A DNA stretch of 64,000 bases from Sphingomonas endolithica (GCF_025231525.1 NZ_CP103057.1:3296501-3360500), one strand, 5' to 3'; shown: positions 9,070 to 17,925, counted from the stretch's first letter. A program made the numbers and translations. The notes: generated from the letters alone by a model not told the origin.

Positions 9070-9161
9070 GGTAATTACGTAAGTCTCGCCTTCGCCCGGG
9101 CGACGTGTTGCGTGCTTTCGCCATCATGGTGGTTGCGGCTAGGAAGAGGCAGGAGAGAGAC

Positions 9162-10895
9162 ATGGCCGAAGATCGCAACAGCCCTCCATCGATCCTCAGT
9201 CTTGCGGACATGCAGCATTGGACCTGGGTGCTGGGCCGCGCGCAGCAGATGATGATGGAACAGGGGATGGAGGCGCTTGGCAAGACGGCGCTGCCCGCCG
9301 TGCCCGGCCTCACCGATCCCGCGACGATCGCCCGCGCGCAGAGTTTCTGGAGCGACAGCCTGGATCTGTGGCAGCGTTTTCTCGATCCGGCCAAGGCTGC
9401 GGCGACGGGGGAGGACTCGCCCGAACATGCGCGCGACAAGCGCTTCAAGGATCCCGCCTGGCGCGAACCGGTATTCGACTGGATCCGCCAGAGCTATTTC
9501 CTGATCTCCGACCACCTGATGCAGGGCATCGACGCGCTGGACGGCGTGGACGCCAAGCAGAAGGATCGCATGCGCTTTGCCGCGCGCGGTTTCCTGGAGG
9601 CGATGAGCCCGTCCAACTTCCCCGCGACCAACCCGGTCGTGCTGCAGAAGACGCTGGAGACAGGCGGCGAGAATTTGCTGAAGGGCCTGCAGAACATGCT
9701 CGCCGATATCGGCAAGGGCCAGGTGACGCATACCGACCCGACCGCCTTCGAGCTCGGCCGCAACCTGGCGATGACGCCGGGCAAGGTGGTGCACCGCACC
9801 CCGCTCTACGAACTGATCCAATATACGCCGGTGACCGAGTCGGTGCTGGCGGTGCCGCTGGTCATCTTCCCGCCCTGGATCAATCGCTTCTACATCCTGG
9901 ATCTCACGCCCGAGAAGAGCTTCATCCGCTGGGTGGTCGAGCAGGGCATCACCGTGTTCATGGTCTCGTGGAAATCCGCCGATGCCAGCATGAAGGACGT
10001 GCAATGGGACGATTACGTCGCGGCACAGGTGGAGGCGGTGGACGTGATCCGGGATGCGCTGGACGTGCCGGCCGCGCATACGATCGGCTATTGCGTGGCG
10101 GGCACGACATTGGCGGCGACGCTCGCGGTGGAGGCGGCGCCGGGCCGGGCGGACCGGATCAAGAGCGCGACCTTCTTTACCGCGCAGGTGGACTTCGCCC
10201 AGGCCGGCGAATTGCGCCACTTCATCGACGATGAGCAACTGGCCTCGGTCGCGGCGCTGTCGCCGGATGGGTTTCTCGACGGGCGCTACATGGCACTGAC
10301 CTTCAATGCGCTGCGCGGTCGTGACCTGATCTGGAATTATGTCACCAACAATTACCTGCTGGGCCAGGATTATGTGCCGTTCGACCTGTTGCACTGGAAT
10401 GGCGACACCACCAACCTGCCGGCGAAATGGCACCAAAGCTATCTGAGCGACCTGTACCGCGACAATCTGCTGGTGAAGCCGGGTGCACTGTCGGTCGGTG
10501 GTACGCCGATCGATCTGACCAAGGTCACCACGCCTGCCTATATCCAGGCCGGGAAGGAAGATCATATCGCGCCGGTCGCCAGCGTTTGGGAGATGACGCG
10601 GCACTTCGCCGGCCCGATCAAGTTCGTGCTGGCCGGGTCCGGGCATATCGCCGGCGTGGTCAATCCGCCGTCACAGGGGAAATACCAATATTGGGTCAAT
10701 CCTAACCCTGTGGAGACGCTGGAGGAGTTCGTCGCCGGCGCCACCGAGACCAAGGGTAGCTGGTGGCCGGATTGGATCGACTGGCTGACCGCGCAGGATG
10801 AGGCGACGGTGCCCGCCGAGGGGGCACGCGTGCCTGGCAAAGGCAAGTTGAAGGCAATTGGCGAGGCACCCGGGAGCTATGTCGCTGCCCGCTAA
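9162..10895 (+). CDS. phaC: class I poly(3-hydroxyalkanoate) synthase
   Basis: A 577-residue PHA synthase that polymerises 3-hydroxyacyl-CoA into intracellular polyester granules. The lipase-like box is TIGYCVAG with the nucleophile Cys311; Asp467 (IQAGKEDHIAP) and His495 (GSGHIAGVVNPP) complete the triad. The N-terminal PhaC domain spans about residues 60-250, and the length fits class I, which acts without a PhaE/PhaR partner. I chose the ATG at 9162 because AGGAGAGAG lies directly before it; an upstream in-frame ATG at 9126 would add residues with no family similarity. The phasin gene follows 109 bases downstream. The matching reductase gene phaB lies 16 kb away. Confidence 0.96.
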   Translation: MAEDRNSPPSILSLADMQHWTWVLGRAQQMMMEQGMEALGKTALPAVPGLTDPATIARAQSFWSDSLDLWQRFLDPAKAAATGEDSPEHARDKRFKDPAWREPVFDWIRQSYFLISDHLMQGIDALDGVDAKQKDRMRFAARGFLEAMSPSNFPATNPVVLQKTLETGGENLLKGLQNMLADIGKGQVTHTDPTAFELGRNLAMTPGKVVHRTPLYELIQYTPVTESVLAVPLVIFPPWINRFYILDLTPEKSFIRWVVEQGITVFMVSWKSADASMKDVQWDDYVAAQVEAVDVIRDALDVPAAHTIGYCVAGTTLAATLAVEAAPGRADRIKSATFFTAQVDFAQAGELRHFIDDEQLASVAALSPDGFLDGRYMALTFNALRGRDLIWNYVTNNYLLGQDYVPFDLLHWNGDTTNLPAKWHQSYLSDLYRDNLLVKPGALSVGGTPIDLTKVTTPAYIQAGKEDHIAPVASVWEMTRHFAGPIKFVLAGSGHIAGVVNPPSQGKYQYWVNPNPVETLEEFVAGATETKGSWWPDWIDWLTAQDEATVPAEGARVPGKGKLKAIGEAPGSYVAAR

Positions 10896-11004
10896 GATCT
10901 TATTATAAGACAATTAAAAAGGATGGTGCAGTGCACAAAAACACTTGCACGCGCGCCGCTGGCGATTATATCGCACTGCAGCAAAACACTGCGAGGACCG
11001 CGCG
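10896..11004 (+). promoter_or_regulatory. phaC-phasin gap with clustered TGC/GCA motifs
   Basis: This 109-bp gap is strikingly AT-richer than its surroundings at its start (CTTATTATAAGACAATTAAA) and then carries repeated GCA/TGC words: GGTGCAGTGCAC, CTTGCACGCG, TCGCACTGCAGC and ACACTGCGAGG. Granule-associated repressors of the PhaR family are known to bind TGC/GCA-rich sites upstream of phasin genes, so this is a plausible phasin promoter and PhaR operator. GAGGAC just before the phasin ATG is the likely ribosome site. No footprint or consensus match could be tested here. Confidence 0.4.
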
Positions 11005-11811
11005 ATGGCCAGCAAGACACCGACCGGCAAGAAGACCGTAGCGAAGGTTGATCTCGCCGCGGTGCCACCGGCAATCACCGCACCCGGCGACGTTCCTGCG
11101 TTCGTCCCGACGCAAGCTGGAACACCAAAGCCGGCGGCCGCACCTCAGCCGCCGTTCGTGGCGATCGAGGCACCGGCCGCTGCGACCCCGGCGATCGATC
11201 CGCTGCCCGCATCGCCACCCGCCGCTTCCCTGATTCCCGCCCAGGCGCCTGCGCCCGTGGCCAAGAAGAAGGCCGTCACGGCCCCGCCTGTCGCTGAAAA
11301 GCTCGAAGAAACCGTCGAACCCTCCGTCGCAACGACCGAGGCCATCATGAAGGAACCGACCATGGACGCCACGACCACCGCACCGTTCGATAATGCCAAC
11401 ACCAACACCAATGACATGGCCGACAAGGCCAAGACGATGTTCGCCGATGCCAGTGCCAAGGGCACCAAGGCGATCGCCGAGATGAACGACTTCGGCAAGG
11501 GCAACATCGAAGCCATCGTCGAGAGCAGCAAGATCGCCGCACGCGGCATCGAAGCGATGAGCCAGGAAGCCGCCGAGTTCAGCCGCCGCCAGATCGAAGG
11601 CGCGACCGCCGCGTTCAAGAGCATGTCGGCCGTGAAGTCGCCGACCGACTTCTTCAAGCTGCAGAGCGATTTCGTCCGCTCGTCGCTCGACCAGCTGGTC
11701 GCGCAGACCTCGAAGAACACCGAAGCGATGCTGAAGCTGGCCGGCGAAGTCGCCCAGCCGGTGTCGAACCGCGTCGCGATCGCGGCCGAGAAGGTCAAGA
11801 TCGCCGCCTGA
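11005..11811 (+). CDS. phasin family PHA granule-associated protein
   Basis: A 268-residue phasin, a surface protein of PHA granules that controls their size and number. The C-terminal phasin domain covers about residues 135-262: long amphipathic helices with NDFGKGNIEAIVESSKIAARGIEAM and EFSRRQIEGATAAFKSM, then SPTDFFKLQSDFVRSSLDQLVAQ. Residues 1-125 are an unusual low-complexity extension rich in Ala, Pro and Lys, likely disordered, and reminiscent of Lys/Ala/Pro-rich tails that bind DNA in some granule proteins (inference). The ATG at 11005 follows a GAGGAC site. It is downstream of phaC and ends at a strong terminator. Confidence 0.92.
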   Translation: MASKTPTGKKTVAKVDLAAVPPAITAPGDVPAFVPTQAGTPKPAAAPQPPFVAIEAPAAATPAIDPLPASPPAASLIPAQAPAPVAKKKAVTAPPVAEKLEETVEPSVATTEAIMKEPTMDATTTAPFDNANTNTNDMADKAKTMFADASAKGTKAIAEMNDFGKGNIEAIVESSKIAARGIEAMSQEAAEFSRRQIEGATAAFKSMSAVKSPTDFFKLQSDFVRSSLDQLVAQTSKNTEAMLKLAGEVAQPVSNRVAIAAEKVKIAA

Positions 11812-11835
11812 GCCGGCGACTCGATACTTCCATGG

Positions 11836-11863
11836 GGGCGGTGCCGAAAGGTGCCGCCCTTTT
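11836..11863 (+). terminator. Rho-independent terminator after the phasin gene
   Basis: A 10-bp stem GGGCGGTGCC / GGTGCCGCCC (two G-T pairs) closes a GAAA tetraloop and is followed by TTTT, 25 bases after the phasin stop. It separates the PHA genes from clpS. Confidence 0.9.
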
Positions 11864-11956
11864 CGTTTCATCCAGCCCTGCTACGGTGGATAATCGAGCG
11901 GCAAGCGTTTGCTACCCCTTGCCCCCCGGCCCCTTGATGCCATATTTTCGGAACTC

Positions 11957-12316
11957 ATGATCGATCATCACACCCCATACGCCATGGCCGAACGCCGCGA
12001 CGGCGGCCCGGATGACGGCAACGACGGCACCGGCGTCGCCACGCAGACCCGCGTCAAGACCAAGCAGCCGACTCCTTACCGCGTGCTGCTCCTCAACGAC
12101 GATTACACTCCGATGGAATTCGTCGTGCTGGTGCTGCAGCGTTTCTTCCGCATGGACATGGAAGCGGCGACGCGCGTGATGCTGCACGTTCACCAGAAGG
12201 GCGTCGGGGTCTGCGGCACGTTCAGCTACGAGGTCGCCGAGACCAAGGTAGCGCAGGTCACCGAATTCGCCCGCCAGAACCAGCATCCGCTGCAATGCAC
12301 GCTGGAAAAGGCCTGA
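11957..12316 (+). CDS. clpS: ATP-dependent Clp protease adaptor ClpS
   Basis: A ClpS adaptor of 119 residues from this start. ClpS docks on the ClpA N-domain and delivers N-end-rule substrates to ClpAP. The core has the expected [27 protein letters not shown], with the Asn-Asp-Asp that grips the N-degron amino group, then [22 protein letters not shown] and the ending [10 protein letters not shown]. The N-terminus is variable in the family, and ATGs at 11957 and 11984 are both possible; an upstream alternative at 11909 is unlikely. clpA is not in the window. It is isolated between the phasin terminator and a repeat-filled gap. Confidence 0.95.
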   Translation: MIDHHTPYAMAERRDGGPDDGNDGTGVATQTRVKTKQPTPYRVLLLNDDYTPMEFVVLVLQRFFRMDMEAATRVMLHVHQKGVGVCGTFSYEVAETKVAQVTEFARQNQHPLQCTLEKA

Positions 12317-12365
12317 GGCTGCTCTCGCTTAAAGGTTGATGCGGGGAGCGGGGTAATCTCCTCGA

Positions 12366-12472
12366 CGTCACGCCGGACGTGTGCTGGGGTCCACCGCGCC
12401 GCACGCTCCGCCTTCGATGCACGATGCGCGTCGTAAGGCGCTTGGTGGACCCCGGAACAAGTCCGGGGTGAC
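12366..12472. repeat. family A palindromic element, copy A3
   Basis: A 107-bp element in the 421-base gap between clpS and murA. The left arm is degraded (GTCACGCCGGACGTGTGC), the right arm intact. The middle shares CGCTC.GC, TCGATGCACGAT and TCG.AA..CGCT with A1, showing that the core, not just the arms, is copied. It is followed 24 bases later by a family B element. Apart from these two elements I see no other gene or signal in the gap. Confidence 0.85.
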
Positions 12473-12496
12473 ACCCTTCGACCATGTCGCTTGTAT

Positions 12497-12590
12497 CGTC
12501 ATCCCCGCGCAGGCGGGGATCCATAATATCGAGGCTTTGAAAAGAGCAACGGCGCCAGCCACCATGGATTCCCGCCTACGCGGGAATGAC
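12497..12590. repeat. family B palindromic element, copy B1
   Basis: A 94-bp two-armed palindrome. The left arm hairpin is ATCCCCGC-GCAG-GCGGGGAT followed by CCA; the right arm, on the other strand, is TTCCCGC-GTAG-GCGGGAA followed by TCCA. The stems differ by a paired C-G to T-A change. The outer boundary is GTCA, as in families A and D. Copies B2 and B4 have almost the same length (94 and 95 bp). Confidence 0.88.
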
Positions 12591-12737
12591 TGGAGGGTAG
12601 GGGTACGCATCAAGGGAGTGACGGTTTGGTTGATAGAGCTCTGCCATTTACCGCAGCGCGCACGAATCTCCACTGACGATCTGCCCCAAGGCCCTCCGCG
12701 CGCTTGCATGGCGGAACGCGTGCGATAAAGCTCCCGC

Positions 12738-14021
12738 ATGGACAGAATTCTCATTCGCGGCGGTAACCGCCTTTCCGGCCGCTTGCCGATCTCCGGTGCC
12801 AAGAACGCCGCGCTCACCCTGATGCCGTGCGCGCTGCTGACCGACGAGCCGCTGACGCTGCGCAATCTGCCGCGTCTCGCTGATGTCGACAGTTTCGGAC
12901 ACCTGCTCAATCAGCTCGGTGCGTCGACCCGGATCGAGGGCAGCCGGCCGGAGGATTTCGGCCGCGTGATGACGATCCGCGCCGGCAAGCTCACCTCGAG
13001 CGAGGCGCCGTATGATATCGTGCGCAAGATGCGCGCCTCGATCCTGGTGCTTGGGCCGCTGGTCGCGCGCGGCGGTGAGGCGACCGTGTCGCTGCCCGGC
13101 GGCTGCGCGATCGGCAATCGCCCGATCGATCTTCACCTGAAGGCGCTGGAGGCGATCGGCGCAGAGATCGAACTCGCGGCGGGCTATGTCAAAGCGACTG
13201 CGCCGGGCGGCCGCCTGGCCGGTGGCCGCTACACCTTCCCGATAGTGTCGGTCGGCGCGACCGAGAATGTCGTGATGGCAGCGGTGCTCGCCCGCGGCAC
13301 GTCGGTGATCGAGAATGCCGCGCGCGAGCCGGAGATCGTCGATCTGTGCAATTGCCTGGTGGCGATGGGCGCCAAGATCGACGGCATCGGCAGCGAGACG
13401 CTGACGATCGAAGGCACCGATCGCCTGCACGGCGCGACCTATGCGGTCATGCCCGACCGGATCGAGGCGGGCAGCTATGCCTGTGCGGCGGCGATCACCG
13501 GCGGCTCGGTCGAACTGGTCGGAATCGGCGCGGACAATATGCGCGCGACGATCTCCGCTCTGGTCGAAGCGGGCGTGAAGGTCGAGGAACGCGGGCGCAG
13601 CCTGTTCGTCGACGCGCCCGACCGCCTCCAGCCGCTGACGCTCTCCACCGCGCCATTCCCGGGCTTCGCCACCGACATGCAGGCGCAGCTGATGGCGATG
13701 CTGACGATGGCGGATGGCGCCAGCGTGCTGACCGAGACGATCTTCGAGAATCGCTACATGCACGTGCCGGAATTGGCGCGGATGGGTGCCGACATCCAGG
13801 TCAGCGGCCGCACCGCGATCGTCCGCGGCGTAAGCGGCCTGACCGGCGCGCCGGTAATGGCAACCGACCTGCGCGCCTCGATGAGCCTGATCATCGCCGG
13901 TCTGGTCGCGGAGGGGCAGACCGAGGTCGGCCGGGTGTATCACCTCGATCGCGGGTATGAGCGGCTGGAAGAGAAATTGAGTGCGGTCGGGGCGGACATC
14001 GAGCGCGTTGGCGATGGGTGA
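12738..14021 (+). CDS. murA: UDP-N-acetylglucosamine 1-carboxyvinyltransferase
   Basis: MurA transfers enolpyruvate from PEP to UDP-GlcNAc, the first committed step of cytosolic peptidoglycan precursor synthesis. The 427-residue length is normal. Seen: ISGAKNAAL with the conserved Lys22-Asn23, and [16 protein letters not shown] with the active-site Cys123, the residue fosfomycin alkylates; a Cys rather than Asp here predicts fosfomycin sensitivity at the target level. Also [19 protein letters not shown] and [15 protein letters not shown] near the C-terminus. The gene stands alone, bounded by palindromic repeat regions on both sides. Confidence 0.97.
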   Translation: MDRILIRGGNRLSGRLPISGAKNAALTLMPCALLTDEPLTLRNLPRLADVDSFGHLLNQLGASTRIEGSRPEDFGRVMTIRAGKLTSSEAPYDIVRKMRASILVLGPLVARGGEATVSLPGGCAIGNRPIDLHLKALEAIGAEIELAAGYVKATAPGGRLAGGRYTFPIVSVGATENVVMAAVLARGTSVIENAAREPEIVDLCNCLVAMGAKIDGIGSETLTIEGTDRLHGATYAVMPDRIEAGSYACAAAITGGSVELVGIGADNMRATISALVEAGVKVEERGRSLFVDAPDRLQPLTLSTAPFPGFATDMQAQLMAMLTMADGASVLTETIFENRYMHVPELARMGADIQVSGRTAIVRGVSGLTGAPVMATDLRASMSLIIAGLVAEGQTEVGRVYHLDRGYERLEEKLSAVGADIERVGDG

Positions 14022-14052
14022 GTCACAGACAAGTCGTTGACGCCAATGTGTG

Positions 14053-14285
14053 CGTCACCCCGGACTTGTTCCGGGTCCATGTCGGTTGAGTTCGGGACGG
14101 TAAACCCCGGAACAAGTCGGCGGCTATACCGATCCGAACGTAATCGTCATTCCCGCGCAGGCGGGAATCCATACTGGCTGACCTGGCAGCGAAATCGCCA
14201 CTGTGGAGACTATGGATCCCCGCCTGCGCGGGGATGACGGAAGTTACATGCTCGGCAGTGTAAGCAGCGACAAGTCCGGGGTGTG
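14053..14285. repeat. family A element (A4) split by a family B unit (B2), with 7-bp duplication
   Basis: The left arm of an A element starts at 14053. Its right arm begins CCCCGGAACAAGTC and breaks off at 14118. After 151 bases it resumes at 14270 with ACAAGTCCGGGG. The word ACAAGTC is present on both sides (14112-14118 and 14270-14276), as expected for a target-site duplication. The insert begins GGCGGC, carries a complete 94-bp B palindrome at 14145-14238 and ends GTAAGCAGCG. This fills the murA / phosphoribosyltransferase gap. Confidence 0.88.
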
Positions 14286-14308
14286 CGGTATCGTTGAACG
14301 TTGAAGAC

Positions 14309-14824
14309 TCAGGCGATCCGCTCCGGCACTGCCGCCGCATCTTCGGCGATCGTCACGTCCGGCGCGACGGCTTCCCACGGAAAGATGAACCAATCCTTCG
14401 TGTCGCGCCGGTCGATCGTACGCGCGCGATAGTCGACGGTCTGCAGCGAGGAGACGTTGTCGATCAGCGTGGCGAAGCGGATGCTGTCCGGGACTGCGGC
14501 GCCATCGGCCAGCTTGGCGCGCAGGCGGCCGATGGTACGGCCGGAATCGTTGATGTCGTCGAGGAACAGCAGCCGCTCGCCGCTTTGCGTGCGCCGCGCC
14601 AGCTTCACCAGCGGCTCGTCGGCAAAGTCCTTCACCTGGCTGGAATAGTCGACCGAGAGCATCGGCAGGCCGGTCGCGTGGCTGAGGAACACCGCCGGGG
14701 CGAGGCCGCCGCGCCCGACGCCGATGATGAAATCCGGCTTCCACGAATCGTCGGCCAGTGCCGCCGCCAGCGTGCGGATCGCCGCGACGAACTCTTCCTG
14801 CGGCACCAATGTGTAAACCGTCAT
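14309..14824 (-). CDS. purine phosphoribosyltransferase (hypoxanthine/xanthine/guanine type)
   Basis: A 171-residue type I phosphoribosyltransferase. The PRPP-binding signature is LLFLDDINDSGRTI (residues 85-98); an early PDFIIGVGRGGLAPAVFLSH holds the pyrophosphate loop, and KDWFIFPWE near residue 138 resembles the base-binding aromatic segment of xanthine-guanine enzymes. It would convert a free 6-oxopurine plus PRPP to the nucleotide. It overlaps the adenine deaminase gene by 4 bases and is read after it. Adenine to hypoxanthine to IMP is therefore a natural combined route. The base preference is inferred from context. Confidence 0.85.
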   Translation of the reverse strand: MTVYTLVPQEEFVAAIRTLAAALADDSWKPDFIIGVGRGGLAPAVFLSHATGLPMLSVDYSSQVKDFADEPLVKLARRTQSGERLLFLDDINDSGRTIGRLRAKLADGAAVPDSIRFATLIDNVSSLQTVDYRARTIDRRDTKDWFIFPWEAVAPDVTIAEDAAAVPERIA

Positions 14825-15846
14825 GCGGTTTGCGCCACATAGGCATCGAGCGCGCCGAGGTGCGCGGCCACCGCATCGTCGGTCAGGAAGCTGCCGAGGA
14901 ACGAATTGCGCGCCAGCAGCGCCAGATCGTCGCGGTCCAGATTACGCGACACGGCGGCGGCGCGGTAATTGTCGGCGATATAGCCGCCGAAATAGGCCGG
15001 ATCGTCCGAATTGATCGTCGCACGCAGCCCCTCGCGCAGCATGCGATCGATCGGGTGGTCCGCCATGTCGTTGACCACGCACAGCTTCAGGTTCGACAGC
15101 GGGCAGACGGTGAGCGTCATGCCGGTGCGGGCCAGGCGCGCGGTGAGCACCGGATCCTCGAGGCTGCGATTGCCATGGTCGAGCCGATCGACGCCCAGCA
15201 GGTCTAGCGCCTCGTAGACATATTCCGGCGGCCCTTCCTCACCGGCATGCGCGACGAGCTTCAGTCCCGCCGCGCGGGCGGCGGCGAAGACGCGCGCGAA
15301 CTTGCTCGGCGGATGGCTCATCTCGGACGAATCGAGCCCGACGGCATCGATCCGGTCGAGCCAGGGCTCGGCCGCGGCGAGGGTCGCGAAGGCATCCTCC
15401 TCGTCGAGGTGCCGCAGGAATGACATGATCAGCTTTGTCGTCATGCCGTGCCGCGCCTCGGCGTCCGCCATTCCGGCGAGCAATCCCTCGATCACCGTAC
15501 CGAACGGAATGCCCCGCGCAGTATGCGTCTGGGGATCGAACATGATCTCGGCATGCACCACGCCGTCCGCCGCCGCACGATCGAAATACGCTACCGCCAG
15601 GTCGCGGAAATCGGCTTCGGTCCGCAGCACGTCGGCCCCGGCATAATAGATGTCGAGAAAGTCCTGCAGGTTGGAGAAGGCGTACGCCGCGCGCACATCC
15701 TCCACGCTGGCGAACGGGATCGCCACCTTGTTGCGCTCGGCCAGCGCGAACATCAGTTCGGGCTCGAGGCTGCCCTCGATGTGCAGGTGCAGCTCGGCCT
15801 TGGGCAGGCCGGCGATGAAATCCCCGGAAGAAGCGATGTCGGTCAT
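14821..15846 (-). CDS. adenosine/adenine deaminase family protein, probably adenine deaminase
   Basis: A 341-residue zinc hydrolase of the adenosine deaminase family. Metal ligands are visible: KAELHLHIEGSLEPE (His20, His22), VAHAGEEGPPEY, and the catalytic SDDPAYFGGY. The phrases YYAGADVLRTE, DPQTHTARGIPFG, LDSSEMSHPPSKF and CPLSNLKLCVVNDM match the prokaryotic/fungal adenine deaminase clade (EC 3.5.4.2) better than true adenosine deaminases. The overlapping phosphoribosyltransferase supports base rather than nucleoside chemistry. Specificity remains an inference from these motifs. A short gap of about 40 bases separates it from the DUF2147 gene upstream. Confidence 0.88.
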   Translation of the reverse strand: MTDIASSGDFIAGLPKAELHLHIEGSLEPELMFALAERNKVAIPFASVEDVRAAYAFSNLQDFLDIYYAGADVLRTEADFRDLAVAYFDRAAADGVVHAEIMFDPQTHTARGIPFGTVIEGLLAGMADAEARHGMTTKLIMSFLRHLDEEDAFATLAAAEPWLDRIDAVGLDSSEMSHPPSKFARVFAAARAAGLKLVAHAGEEGPPEYVYEALDLLGVDRLDHGNRSLEDPVLTARLARTGMTLTVCPLSNLKLCVVNDMADHPIDRMLREGLRATINSDDPAYFGGYIADNYRAAAVSRNLDRDDLALLARNSFLGSFLTDDAVAAHLGALDAYVAQTA

Positions 15847-15885
15847 GCCGCCATCATCGCCGCATCGGCGCCGCCGGGCAAGGCT

Positions 15886-16284
15886 TCAGCGCATCCGCGT
15901 CCAGGTCTGCGTCTTGCAGCCGAGCCGCCCGAACAGGCAGCCTTCGCCGACCAGCGTGTTGGCGCCGGTCTGTTCGATCGTGCCGGACACGGTCTGCCCG
16001 ACATCGGGGATCAGCACGCTGCCGCGCCACAGCCCGCGCTCCTCCTCGACGAAATCCTGGAACAGCATCGATCCGACCAGCGGCCGGCCGCCGCCGGCCG
16101 CGGCATCGGCCTTCGCCTTGGGGCTGGCCCAGACGACCTTGCCGCACATCGCGCGTCCGCATTGCTGGAAGACGACGCGGACGGATTGTTTGGGGTTGGT
16201 CCACACGCCCTTGGGAGTCGCTGCCTGCGCTGCGGCAGGTGCGATCGCCAGGACGGCCGCCATGATCATCGTTCCAGCTCGCAT
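15886..16284 (-). CDS. secreted DUF2147 domain protein
   Basis: A 132-residue exported protein. A signal peptide (MRAGTMIMAAVLAIAPAAAQA) is followed by a DUF2147-type domain: GVWTNPKQSVRVVFQQCGRAMCGKVVWASP, then LWRGSVLIPDVGQTVSGTI and CLFGRLGCKTQTWTR. The paired cysteines suit periplasmic disulfides. DUF2147 proteins are lipocalin-like barrels of unknown function. The start at 16284 is preferred because GGGCGAG precedes it; an in-frame ATG at 16296 is also possible. It lies between the PLP enzyme and the purine salvage pair on the same strand. Confidence 0.82.
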   Translation of the reverse strand: MRAGTMIMAAVLAIAPAAAQAATPKGVWTNPKQSVRVVFQQCGRAMCGKVVWASPKAKADAAAGGGRPLVGSMLFQDFVEEERGLWRGSVLIPDVGQTVSGTIEQTGANTLVGEGCLFGRLGCKTQTWTRMR

Positions 16285-16350
16285 CGTCTCGCCCATCGGT
16301 TGAAGGGTCGGGACGATGCGCCCTGGCGGCTTAGCGGCGGCTGAACGGCG

Positions 16351-17676
16351 TCAAAACGAATCGAGTGCCTGCGCGAAATCGGCGATCAGGTCGTCGGCAT
16401 CCTCGACGCCGATCGAGATGCGCACCAGATTGTCGGTGATGCCCAGCGCCTGCTTGCGCTCCTCTGGCACCGACAGATGCGTCATCGCCGCGGGGTGCGA
16501 TGCCAGCGTTTCGGTACCGCCCAGGCTGACCGCCAGCTTGGCGATCTTCAGCGCGTCGAGGAACGCGAACGCCTCTTTCTCGCCGCCCTTGACGATCAGC
16601 GAGAAGGTGCTGCCGGCCCCCGTGCAATGGCGGCGGTAAATGTCGGCCTGCCGCTCCATCCCGGGCGTGCTCTCGAGGAAGCCCAAATAGCCGACTCGTT
16701 CGACGTTGGGATGCGTGCGCAGGAATTCGCACACTTTGATCGCATTCTCGCCCGCACGGCTCATGCGCAATTCCAGCGTCTCCAGGCTGCGCATCAGCAT
16801 CCACGCCGTGTTCGGATCGCAGATCGTGCCGATCGTGTTGCGCATCGAGCGGATCGTGTTGATGTGCTCCTTGGTGCCCAGCACGCCGCCGGCGACGAGA
16901 TCGCTATGCCCACCGGCATATTTGGTGAGGCTGTAGACGACGATGTCGGCGCCATGCTTCAACGGCTGCAGCCACAGCGGGCCCAGGAACGTGTTGTCGA
17001 TCGCGATCGGCGGCTTGGTCTCACCGGTGAAGATCGCATCGCGGCTGGCGGCCACTGCCTGGATGTCGACCAGGGCGTTGGTCGGGTTGGCGGGGCTTTC
17101 GAGATAGATCAGCGCGACATTGCCGTTGCCTGCCGCTTGGCGGAGCACCGCATCGATTTCCTCTCGCGTCGCGCCGGCGGGGAAGTCCAGCCAGTTGACG
17201 CCGAACTTGCCGAGGATGCGCCCGATCAGCGTCTCGGTCGCGGCATAAAGCGGGCCGGAATGGACGATCGTGTCGCCGGGCTTGACCATCGACAGGAACA
17301 GGGTGGCGATCGCCGACATGCCACTGGAGAAGGCAAGCGCATCCTCCGCTTCCTCCCACACGCCGAGTCGATCTTCGAGGATCTCCTGGTTGGGGCCGTT
17401 GAAGCGCGAATAGACCAGCCCTTCCGAACCGCCCGGGCGCTTGCCGGTTACGCCCTCGAAGTGGCGCTTGCCCGCGGCGGCGTTGGGAAAGACGAAGGTC
17501 GAGGTGAGGAAGATCGGCGGCTTCAGCGCGCCTTCCGACAGCATCGGATCATAGCCGTGCCCCATCATCATCGTCGACGGCTTCAGCTTGCGATCGCCGA
17601 TCCGCTCGACGCTCTTGCGCCCGGCCGGGGTCGGCGCGCCGCCGGTCAGCTCGTCTTCGTTGGGGGTATCGGACAT
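16351..17676 (-). CDS. cystathionine gamma-synthase / methionine gamma-lyase family PLP enzyme
   Basis: A 441-residue Cys/Met-metabolism PLP enzyme. Seen: RFNGPNQEILEDRLGVWEEAEDALAFSSGMSAIATLF, SGPLYAATETLIG, the cofactor Asp in PPIAIDNTFLGPLWLQPL, and the Schiff-base lysine in VVYSLTKYAGGHSDLVAGG. The last third has the usual GGTETLASHPAAMTH and RISIGVEDADDLIADF. An extra N-terminal ~45 residues (KSVERIGDRKLKPSTMMMGHGYDPML) mark a distinct subfamily usually annotated only as cystathionine gamma-synthase family. The reaction, synthase or lyase, cannot be decided from sequence. Its ATG has a clear AGGAG site. Confidence 0.9.
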   Translation of the reverse strand: MSDTPNEDELTGGAPTPAGRKSVERIGDRKLKPSTMMMGHGYDPMLSEGALKPPIFLTSTFVFPNAAAGKRHFEGVTGKRPGGSEGLVYSRFNGPNQEILEDRLGVWEEAEDALAFSSGMSAIATLFLSMVKPGDTIVHSGPLYAATETLIGRILGKFGVNWLDFPAGATREEIDAVLRQAAGNGNVALIYLESPANPTNALVDIQAVAASRDAIFTGETKPPIAIDNTFLGPLWLQPLKHGADIVVYSLTKYAGGHSDLVAGGVLGTKEHINTIRSMRNTIGTICDPNTAWMLMRSLETLELRMSRAGENAIKVCEFLRTHPNVERVGYLGFLESTPGMERQADIYRRHCTGAGSTFSLIVKGGEKEAFAFLDALKIAKLAVSLGGTETLASHPAAMTHLSVPEERKQALGITDNLVRISIGVEDADDLIADFAQALDSF

Positions 17677-17817
17677 GGGGAAACTCCTGTGGAATACCGC
17701 CTAAACGCAGCTGATCCGGTATCGTTCTATACTATCCGCCCTGCCACGGGGAGGGGTGGGCATCGACATTCCGGCCTGGGCTTGGCGTCGGTTGGCAGGT
17801 GCTTGCGTCCGCCAAGC

Positions 17818-17925
17818 CGTCACCCCGGACCTGTTCCGGGGTCCACCAAGCGGCGTTCCGTGCGAACAGTGCCGTGAAGGCGGAGTGTGTGGCAGGGTGG
17901 ACCCCGGAACACGTCCGGGGTGACG
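17818..17925. repeat. family A palindromic element, copy A5
   Basis: A 108-bp intact element in the 293-base gap between pgeF and the PLP enzyme. Both hairpin stems are complete; single differences fall in the loops (CCTGT on the left, ACACG on the right). The core is in the opposite orientation to A1 and A3, which shows that the element has a direction and has landed in both orientations. No other signal is evident in the gap. Confidence 0.88.

Noticed and set aside
12366..12590. Repeat cluster considered as a CRISPR array
   Set aside because: The units are palindromic pairs of different families with no regular spacers, and there are no cas genes.
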